Part shown: piece by piece, positions 16,362 through 22,272 of the stretch
Position numbering within the stretch: the stretch's first letter is position 1
Layout of the letters: every line of letters starts with the position of its first letter
DNA from: Geofilum sp964396555
GTDB lineage: Bacteria > Bacteroidota > Bacteroidia > Bacteroidales > Marinilabiliaceae
DNA: 22,272 nucleotides
Assembly (NCBI GenBank): GCA_964396555.1
Contig: CAYNFX010000024.1
Coordinates: 1 to 22,272 of the forward strand
Direction of reading: 5' to 3'
Notes under the pieces: generated by a model
What the model saw: the letters and a program-made list of their open reading frames with translations, nothing else
The model's database searches: none
Told to the model about the DNA's origin: nothing
Made by a program: the position numbers and the translations under genes

Positions 16362-18992
16362 TCAAGGTTTTGTAATAGATCTGTAAATCACATCCTGAAT
16401 ATCGGTTCGAATGTTTAGTCCGGATAGCTTTCTGTTGTATGAATCAGGATGTATCCTGTTTGACAGGAAGATATAGATCAGGTTATACTTTGGATCCACC
16501 CAAACCATGGTACCTGAAAAGCCCTGATGACCGTATGATTCCGCAGAAGCAAGGCGAGATACCGGAGAGTCTTTCTTTGGATCCGTTTCCGGCTTATCAA
16601 AGCCCAGTCCCCTCCTGTTTCCCGGTTCATGTGTTAAAGTAAAGAAGTCCACCGTGCCGACTCCCAGGTATCTGTGTCCACCATATTCCCCTTTATTGAG
16701 GTACATCTGCAGTAGCTTGGCAAGGTCATTTGAATTACCGAAAAGTCCTGCATGTCCTGCCACCCCACCCATCAATGCAGCAGTTTGGTCATGCACATAG
16801 CCTTGAAGAGTCTGCCTCCTAAAAGTCTGGTCATCTTCTGTTGGTGTAGCCATTTTAGCAAAGCCTTGTTTCCAGGGGTTGAACGTCAGAGAGGTACTAC
16901 CCATCTTACTATAAAACATCTCATTAGCCACATTCTCCATTGGCAAACCACTTACGGTCTCAATAATTCTCTTAAGCAGTATAAAATTCAGGTCACTATA
17001 CAGATAAGCAGGCTTTCTGAGTTTGGAAGCAAGAACCTGATAGTACATTGAGTCAATATATGTATGATTCAGATATACATTATCAGCCACAGTAACTGAA
17101 AACAGTGAGTCCTTCCTGTTGCTTATAAGGTAATCCTTGTACACTAAATTCTTGTTCATATATAAGTTATTGTCAACTTTATATGGATGAGTAGACGAGC
17201 GCTTTTTGTTGAACAGTTCCCCATTTAGTTTTCCCTTATCCAGAATCTCTGTGTGAAAGGAAATAGAAGCCTGAAGGCCCGATTGATGCAAAAGCAGTTG
17301 TCTGACCGTAATATCTCTTTTGTCGGTAGTATCAGTCTCAGGCAGGTAAGTACGTATTGGTTCTTGAAGTTTCCATAAGCCTTCATCATACGTAAGCATT
17401 GCAACAGGCATTGTGGCAGCTATCTTTGTTACAGATGCCAGGTCATAGATATCACGGTTTTTAACCAGTCTTTTTTTCTTGTAATTGTGCCATCCGTAAC
17501 TTCTGTGGAATAATACAACTCCGTTTCTGGCGACAAGTACCTGCGCACCAGGAGCAGCATTTTGTCGTATCGCTTTTTCAACAATCTTGTCAATCAAGGC
17601 CAGAGTATCACTATTCAACCCAACCTCCTCCGGCATGCCATATTTAAGTCTTGTGGCCTGACAGTGAAGCGCCATTGAGGCCAGGTTCCCATATACCTCA
17701 CAAGAAGCCGAGGTCGTAGTCTCTACCCCATTAAATGCAGCCTGAGCCATAACTTCCCAAACAAAAGGGATATCCGATGGAGCTGAAATCATTGCATCCA
17801 GACCGGAAGGCCACGATGAAAAAGGAAGCTTTTGTGGATCACCGGCCCAAACTAGGACTATAGACACCATTGGGTAATAAATACGAATAGACCTGATAAC
17901 CTCCTCTAATGGAATAGTCTGATAGTATGAAGGATCACTAAGCAGAAAAACAAGATCATACCGATATGGATCCAAAAACATTGGTTGCTGCATTATATAA
18001 TTATCAGCCATTCTGACAAAATTATTTCCATGAAGCATACTTTTGTTAAAGTATCCCACCTTCAGGTCAAGTTGCGTAAGCGGAAAAAGTTTCTTGTAGT
18101 GAGGTTGGAAAATACTAACAGAGGACTCATAAACTCTTTTGAAAGTAAGCAACAGCTCATTCTTTGAGAGATTAGGTGCCATAAAATAATGGGTCTCTGC
18201 AGACAGATACCTCATTATTAGAGCATTCCTACAGGAATGCACAAGAATATCTTCATCCAGCCATCTGTCTCTGAAAGCATTTAGTAACCTTTCAAAGTCT
18301 CTTACAAAATCTTCGGTTATCAACAGTTTACCTTCTTCGAGAACCTGTTGGACTGACAACGCAGTACCGGCAACCATGTATGTTCCTTCCTTATTCCCTA
18401 CCTGCGGGAGGTTTATCACAGGAAGGCTTGATGGTAGTATGCTGTTGATATGTGAGGGAACCAAACATGCCTTAGCACAAAAGGCATTCAGGCTATAAAC
18501 ATCTGGTCTGAAAGGTATCCATAGCGAGGACTCAGGTACCGCCCCTGTTTGCTCATCTCCGTTTGCGACATTTATGGAAGGCAGGGGAACTATATCACTA
18601 AGAAAGCAATTGACACCAATCCTTGCAAAGGTATCAGCTAGCCAGCGTATCATCCCATCGCGGCTTTCTGGTGAACAAACAAGCAGAGTCTTTTCATCAG
18701 GAAAGGGCATTGGCATTGAAGAAGACTCAAAGCCTCCCCTAATATCTGCGATAGCTCTGGTGTAGGTTAATGATTTTATATCCTGGTTTTCACTGGTTAA
18801 CGGATCAATAATTGTAAATCCCGGCTGGCCCAATAATACCAAAGCAAGCTTATCCTCTAGTCTCAAGGTCGTATATATGGAATCAGCCCATAAACCGGCC
18901 TTCTCGATAGCAGCATTCCCTGCATTTGACGACGAAACCGGCAAACAAAAGGCAAATATTAACAAAACGCTAACTAAGACTCTGAAAATCAT
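16362..18992 (-). CDS. Secreted GH3-like / serine hydrolase (class C beta-lactamase fold) fusion protein
   Basis: I chose ATG at 18990-18992 (876 residues); a GTG two codons upstream (18998) is possible. A Sec signal peptide (about 1-24) lacks a proper lipobox. Residues about 30-430 resemble glycoside hydrolase family 3: a signature of the C-terminal Rossmann-like domain, VLVWAGDPQKLPF, is at about 380-392, and AQAAFNGV follows. The usual GH3 KHFPGHG catalytic stretch is missing. The C-terminal part is an intact serine hydrolase: SVTK (520-523), YSDLN (665-669), HQG (822-824), and the VAGHAGLFGNSNDLA segment. GH3/beta-lactamase-fold fusions occur in Bacteroidota and are thought to act on cell-wall fragments. 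Activity of the hydrolase half is plausible, of the GH3 half doubtful. A TATTTTTG box lies upstream. Confidence 0.88.
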   Translation of the reverse strand: MIFRVLVSVLLIFAFCLPVSSSNAGNAAIEKAGLWADSIYTTLRLEDKLALVLLGQPGFTIIDPLTSENQDIKSLTYTRAIADIRGGFESSSMPMPFPDEKTLLVCSPESRDGMIRWLADTFARIGVNCFLSDIVPLPSINVANGDEQTGAVPESSLWIPFRPDVYSLNAFCAKACLVPSHINSILPSSLPVINLPQVGNKEGTYMVAGTALSVQQVLEEGKLLITEDFVRDFERLLNAFRDRWLDEDILVHSCRNALIMRYLSAETHYFMAPNLSKNELLLTFKRVYESSVSIFQPHYKKLFPLTQLDLKVGYFNKSMLHGNNFVRMADNYIMQQPMFLDPYRYDLVFLLSDPSYYQTIPLEEVIRSIRIYYPMVSIVLVWAGDPQKLPFSSWPSGLDAMISAPSDIPFVWEVMAQAAFNGVETTTSASCEVYGNLASMALHCQATRLKYGMPEEVGLNSDTLALIDKIVEKAIRQNAAPGAQVLVARNGVVLFHRSYGWHNYKKKRLVKNRDIYDLASVTKIAATMPVAMLTYDEGLWKLQEPIRTYLPETDTTDKRDITVRQLLLHQSGLQASISFHTEILDKGKLNGELFNKKRSSTHPYKVDNNLYMNKNLVYKDYLISNRKDSLFSVTVADNVYLNHTYIDSMYYQVLASKLRKPAYLYSDLNFILLKRIIETVSGLPMENVANEMFYSKMGSTSLTFNPWKQGFAKMATPTEDDQTFRRQTLQGYVHDQTAALMGGVAGHAGLFGNSNDLAKLLQMYLNKGEYGGHRYLGVGTVDFFTLTHEPGNRRGLGFDKPETDPKKDSPVSRLASAESYGHQGFSGTMVWVDPKYNLIYIFLSNRIHPDSYNRKLSGLNIRTDIQDVIYRSITKP

Positions 18993-19074
18993 AACCACAA
19001 TAAGATATTAGGAAAACAGCCAAAGACTAACACAATCATGCTCCTTAGCCCTATCTGCGCGCATTCATGCATCA

Positions 19075-19082
19075 CAAAAATA
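19075..19082 (-). promoter_or_regulatory. Putative -7 box for the GH3/serine hydrolase gene (TATTTTTG)
   Basis: Exact TAnnTTTG match on the minus strand, 82 nt before the chosen ATG, identical to the pyrB box. A TTTAG at 19106-19110 (minus strand) is a possible weak -33 element. Confidence 0.4.
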
Positions 19083-19166
19083 AGGTATATTGCTATTCGC
19101 GTTAGCTAAAGTTTAGAAAATTCAATTATTTTGTTAACGAGTCCTATGTTTTCGAAAAATAAAACT

Positions 19167-19174
19167 TAATTTTG
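19167..19174 (+). promoter_or_regulatory. Putative -7 box for the receiver gene (TAATTTTG)
   Basis: Exact TAnnTTTG match on the plus strand, ending 136 nt before the receiver ATG. No -33 TTTG at normal spacing; the implied leader is long. Confidence 0.3.
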
Positions 19175-19310
19175 AATGCGTGATAACACACCATGCATAA
19201 TAGCGCCGGAAGATGTTTACTATCAGCATTGTTTCGTCAGCATTTGTTAATCAGGACCTTACATGCTGAGTTTGGATTTAGTGAGTTTTAAATATGATTA
19301 AAACACAATT

Positions 19311-19712
19311 ATGTCGGACAATTTAAGCAATGCGTTGAACCAAAACTGGGAGGATAAAACCATTCTGGTTGTAGAAGACGTCGATACGAATAAGATTTTT
19401 TTTGACGCAGCTTTGCGTAGAACCAAGGCTAAGATTATTTGGGCAAAAGATGGTCAGGAAGCCATTGATATGTTCAGAGATAACAAGATTGATCTGGTAT
19501 TGATGGACCTTCAACTTCCAGTGATGGATGGGTACACGGCAACCCGTGAGATCAAGAAAATCAACCCAGATATTCCGGTGATTGCACAGACGGCGCACGT
19601 TATGTCTGGTGAAAGGGAAAAATGCATGGAAGTGGGCTGTAATGATTATCTTGCAAAGCCCATTCGCCTTCAAATCTTAATAGAAACGCTTTCTAAATAC
19701 CTTAATGAATAG
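19311..19712 (+). CDS. Single-domain response regulator (receiver only)
   Basis: A 133-residue stand-alone CheY-like receiver. The acidic pair is E22/D23, the phospho-acceptor D66 in VLMDLQLPVMDG, the switch threonine T94, and the conserved lysine K116 in LAKP. All needed residues for phosphotransfer are present. No DNA-binding or enzymatic output domain follows, and no histidine kinase is encoded nearby, so it is an orphan. The sequence most resembles receiver domains of hybrid histidine kinases rather than CheY itself, suggesting a role in a phosphorelay or as a phosphate sink. A short N-terminal extension of about 15 residues precedes the first strand. It is flanked by a 300-bp leader and a strong terminator, so it is monocistronic. 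Confidence 0.93.
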   Translation: MSDNLSNALNQNWEDKTILVVEDVDTNKIFFDAALRRTKAKIIWAKDGQEAIDMFRDNKIDLVLMDLQLPVMDGYTATREIKKINPDIPVIAQTAHVMSGEREKCMEVGCNDYLAKPIRLQILIETLSKYLNE

Positions 19713-19740
19713 GTATCTGGATATTCAGATAATATTGAAA

Positions 19741-19780
19741 TAAAACAAAAGAGGCTGACAAGTCAGCCTCTTTTGTTTTA
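19741..19780. terminator. Bidirectional terminator that contains the stop codon of the PorE-like gene
   Basis: A perfect 19-bp stem with a 2-nt loop (TAAAACAAAAGAGGCTGAC and its complement), A/T-rich at the base. It terminates the receiver gene (+) and the PorE-like gene (-). The outer base pairs at 19778-19780 are the TAA stop codon of the minus-strand gene. Confidence 0.9.
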
Positions 19781-21745
19781 TAGAACAGTGATCTCAGTCC
19801 TTCGGTTTCTTGCCCTTCCATCAGGAGTGCTGTTATCTGCCACCGGATTTGACAGACCGAAGCCCTTGTATTCAAGCCTAAGCGGATCAATACCCTTCTG
19901 AACTAAATGGCTAAAAACGGATTTTGCCCTATTTTCAGACAGGCGTTGGTTATAACCTGCATTACCCTGATTATCTGTATGACCACCTATCAATATCCTG
20001 ACATCCGGGTTTTCGGTAAGGAAAGAATATAGTTCCTCAAGCTCCACTAACGACTCTTCCTTGAGCTCATAAGAATCAGTTTCAAAGAATATATTTTCAA
20101 GAGTTGTCTTTGCTCCTGTTCTGATTGGATACAGACCAATGTCAAGCAAGTAGGGCTTAAAAACGGAATACTCGTTCTCAAGGTCAAAGTGTCCCGAGTA
20201 AAACATATAACCCGGATGAGCAGCCTTAAAAGCATATCGACCACCAAGAGGGAGGCAGACGAGAAACTGTCCTGACTGGTTACTGCGGGATTCAACTATA
20301 GTTTTTCCATTCTCAAGCTTCTTGAGTTCAAATTCAGCCGGGAGAGTCTCACCTGTTTCAATATCAAAGACCCGGCCTTTCACATAAGATACAGGATCTG
20401 GCCTAAGCGGCTCAGGCAGTTCAAAAGTATAGATCACCTTGTTATTGTTGCCTTCCATCATGCCATCGCTTGAAAAATAAGCTCTGTTACCCCTGGCATT
20501 AACTATAAAACCCATCTCATCCCCCTGGGTATTGATAGGATAACCCACATTTACTGGCATCTGCCACTCGCCATCATCATTTCTGCGGCTAAAGAAGATA
20601 TCCTGTTCTCCCATTCCGCTGTGTCCGTCAGATGAGAAATACAGGGTCTTATTGTCATGGTGAATAAAGGGTGAATTTTCCTCACCTGTTGTATTAATAT
20701 TAGCTCCCAGATTAAAAGGGCTACCGAAAATGGGTACACCTTCGGAATTATAACGTTCTATTGAAGCCATCCATATATCCTTGTCTCCCCTGCCCCCCGG
20801 CCTGTTACTAACAAAGTATAGGGTCTTTCCGTCGGATGAAAAAGAGGGCTGACTTTCCCAATATGGAGAGTTGATTGGCATACCCAAATTGACAGGTGTA
20901 CTCCAACCGCTGCCAGTCTTTCGTGAAAAATATATATCGCAGCTACCCCTTCCGTCAGACCTGCCACAAGCTGTAAAGAACATCATATTACCGTCAGCTG
21001 AAAGCGCTTGAGCACCTTCATTTCCGTCAGTATTAATGTCTCCCTCCAAAGGCATTCGCGTGCTCCAGTTTCCATCCTCATTTTTAACAGAGTAATAAAA
21101 ATCTTCCTGATAAAAAAGGGAAGATTTAGGTAGTTCATTCTGCATATTCACCCCTTCAGCCCTGCGTTTGAGTATTGTTATCACAAGGGTTTGTTCATCA
21201 GCAGTCACACTGGGCCAGTATTCATCATTGCTAGGATGCAGGGGATCACCAGCAAGTTCAAGCTTTATTACATAAGGATTTTCAATTGCCTTAGCGGCGA
21301 AGCGTGCCCTGTCGAGCCATTTGTTTAGCTCTTCGGCGTCCATCTTGTCACTGTATTTCCATTTATACTTTTCAAGCCATTCAACAGCTTCCTTATAATG
21401 GCCGACCCTGACTGAAGCCACACCAATGTTGAACATTGTAGCAGGAAAGAAGAGCGAGTCTATCTCGTATGCTTTCAGGAGAGCTTCAAGCTCCTGTTTA
21501 TAATCACCGGTTATATTATATATATCACCAAGAACAAGATATGGTTCGATAAAGCTATCATCCTTCCTTATCGACTCCTTCAGAGCATCCATTGCAGTAG
21601 TAAGTCTTCCGTTACCAAAATGTTCCAGTGCTACCTCATAACTCTTTATAGCCGCGCGATTCTTCGTTGTCAGGTTCTTTTGGGCTTCAGCATACTGAAC
21701 TCCAAAAAGGAAGACAATCGCAAGCAATTTTAATACTCTGTTCAT
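19778..21745 (-). CDS. PorE-like TPR / beta-propeller / OmpA-domain envelope protein
   Basis: A 655-residue exported protein (Sec signal, about 1-21, no lipobox cysteine). TPR units span about 30-150. WD40-like PD40 propeller blades follow at about 240-430, seen as repeated SADGNMMFF, SSDGKTLYFVSNRPGGRGDKD, HDNKTLYFSSDG and ARGNRAYFSSDG. A carboxypeptidase-regulatory-like domain (GRVFDIETGETLPAEF, about 457-472) comes next, then an OmpA peptidoglycan-binding domain (about 550-655) with D591 in GGHTDNQG and R606 in SENRAKSV. This is the domain order of PorE (PG1058), a type IX secretion component of Porphyromonas gingivalis, which however is a lipoprotein. Similar proteins are common in Bacteroidota, so the T9SS role is unproven. 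An AAAGAGGG sequence precedes the start. It lies 21 bp downstream of the acyltransferase gene. Confidence 0.9.
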   Translation of the reverse strand: MNRVLKLLAIVFLFGVQYAEAQKNLTTKNRAAIKSYEVALEHFGNGRLTTAMDALKESIRKDDSFIEPYLVLGDIYNITGDYKQELEALLKAYEIDSLFFPATMFNIGVASVRVGHYKEAVEWLEKYKWKYSDKMDAEELNKWLDRARFAAKAIENPYVIKLELAGDPLHPSNDEYWPSVTADEQTLVITILKRRAEGVNMQNELPKSSLFYQEDFYYSVKNEDGNWSTRMPLEGDINTDGNEGAQALSADGNMMFFTACGRSDGRGSCDIYFSRKTGSGWSTPVNLGMPINSPYWESQPSFSSDGKTLYFVSNRPGGRGDKDIWMASIERYNSEGVPIFGSPFNLGANINTTGEENSPFIHHDNKTLYFSSDGHSGMGEQDIFFSRRNDDGEWQMPVNVGYPINTQGDEMGFIVNARGNRAYFSSDGMMEGNNNKVIYTFELPEPLRPDPVSYVKGRVFDIETGETLPAEFELKKLENGKTIVESRSNQSGQFLVCLPLGGRYAFKAAHPGYMFYSGHFDLENEYSVFKPYLLDIGLYPIRTGAKTTLENIFFETDSYELKEESLVELEELYSFLTENPDVRILIGGHTDNQGNAGYNQRLSENRAKSVFSHLVQKGIDPLRLEYKGFGLSNPVADNSTPDGRARNRRTEITVL

Positions 21746-21766
21746 ATCATCCCTCTTTCATAAGTA

Positions 21767-22272
21767 CTACAAAGCAGATTCAATAATATGTCGAGCATAA
21801 TCCGACAATCCCTGTGGATTGTCGACATAATCGGCTGTCTTTATCGCTGGGTGAATCACGATACCTGCCTTTCCTGGTAATAAGTCCAGGAAATCCCCGC
21901 TACAAATCTTATAGCTGTCAACTATTGTTACAGGCAATATGTCAAGCTCAAGGTCTTTTGCCAGTTTGAATGCCCCATTTTTAAACCGGCTCATCTCCTT
22001 ACGGCGACTTCTGGTTCCTTCGGGAAAAATAACCACTGAAACTCCGTTGACAAGTTTTGTGCGGGCCTCTTCAAGCGAGCGCGCAGCCTCGCGTGGTGAT
22101 GACCGGTCAATAAAAATATGCCCAACCTTTTCACAGGCAAATCCGACAAAAAGTATAGTCCTGAGTTCCTTCTTCATTACCCACCTGAAATCAACAGGCA
22201 TATTACCATACAGTAGAAAAATATCCCAGATACTCTGGTGGTTTGACACAATAACATAGGACTTCCCGGGCT
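21767..22272 (-). CDS. 1-acyl-sn-glycerol-3-phosphate acyltransferase (PlsC family), N-terminus off window
   Basis: This enzyme transfers an acyl chain to lysophosphatidic acid to make phosphatidic acid at the inner membrane. About 168 C-terminal residues are visible. The frame stays open to the right edge, with PGKSYVIV preceding the catalytic block, so a GTG at 22247-22249 is an internal codon and not the start. Block I is SNHQSIWDIF (the HxxxxD motif), block II is FIDRSSPREAA, block III is FPEGTRSRR, and block IV is ILPVTI. All are intact. It ends 21 bp before the PorE-like gene on the same strand, so the two are probably co-transcribed. Its substrate could also be another lysophospholipid or ornithine-lipid precursor. 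Confidence 0.92.
   Translation of the reverse strand, partial: PGKSYVIVSNHQSIWDIFLLYGNMPVDFRWVMKKELRTILFVGFACEKVGHIFIDRSSPREAARSLEEARTKLVNGVSVVIFPEGTRSRRKEMSRFKNGAFKLAKDLELDILPVTIVDSYKICSGDFLDLLPGKAGIVIHPAIKTADYVDNPQGLSDYARHIIESAL

Larger units (their letters stand above)
19000..19310. other. Intergenic region between divergent GH3-fusion and receiver genes
   Basis: About 310 bp of AT-rich sequence without a credible ORF. It holds one promoter-like octamer facing each way (19075-19082 minus; 19167-19174 plus). I see no RNA gene or long repeat in it. Confidence 0.7.

Noticed and set aside
22247..22249. GTG as the start of the acyltransferase
   Set aside because: The frame is open upstream to the window edge with family-typical residues (PGKSYVIV), and starting here would remove the sequence before catalytic block I.

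Overview
The window looks like chromosomal housekeeping DNA from a member of the Bacteroidota, probably of the Bacteroidales/Marinilabiliales type. That placement is an inference. It rests on the recurrent TAnnTTTG promoter boxes in front of genes and the near absence of Shine-Dalgarno sequences. It also rests on an ATCase encoded as adjacent pyrB-pyrI, a threonine gene pair in which the kinase is replaced by a phosphoglycerate-mutase-like protein, an AddA-type helicase-nuclease, and a PorE-like TPR/propeller/OmpA protein. I see no phage, insertion sequence, CRISPR array, tRNA or rRNA.

Layout, left to right. The start of a secreted TPR protein lies downstream of gyrA, both on the minus strand. 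gyrA diverges from clpC across about 295 bp that holds a terminator-like hairpin and a short palindrome. clpC converges on a second secreted TPR gene across a strong two-way terminator. Next come thrC and the proposed homoserine kinase upstream of it, a two-gene minus-strand operon. Divergent from these are the AddA-like helicase-nuclease and a small cupin gene. A terminator then separates the cupin from the minus-strand pyrB-pyrI operon. Divergent from pyrB is an M18 aminopeptidase gene broken by a 100-N scaffold gap. Minus-strand genes follow: a secreted GH3-like/serine-hydrolase fusion and, past an orphan plus-strand receiver protein, a PorE-like envelope protein that shares an operon with a PlsC-type acyltransferase cut by the right edge.

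Functionally the genes cover DNA topology and repair (GyrA, AddA-like), proteostasis (ClpC, M18 peptidase), amino-acid and pyrimidine synthesis (ThrC, ApgM-like, PyrB, PyrI), and envelope biology (TPR proteins, GH3/serine hydrolase fusion, PorE-like protein, acyltransferase). The points most worth a second look are four. The M18 gene is an assembly artefact that rejoins to a full-length ORF. The GH3 half of the fusion protein appears to have lost its catalytic motif. The PorE-like gene is paired with a phospholipid acyltransferase. The gyrA leader carries a terminator-like hairpin. I found nothing that convincingly looks like a wholly new system.
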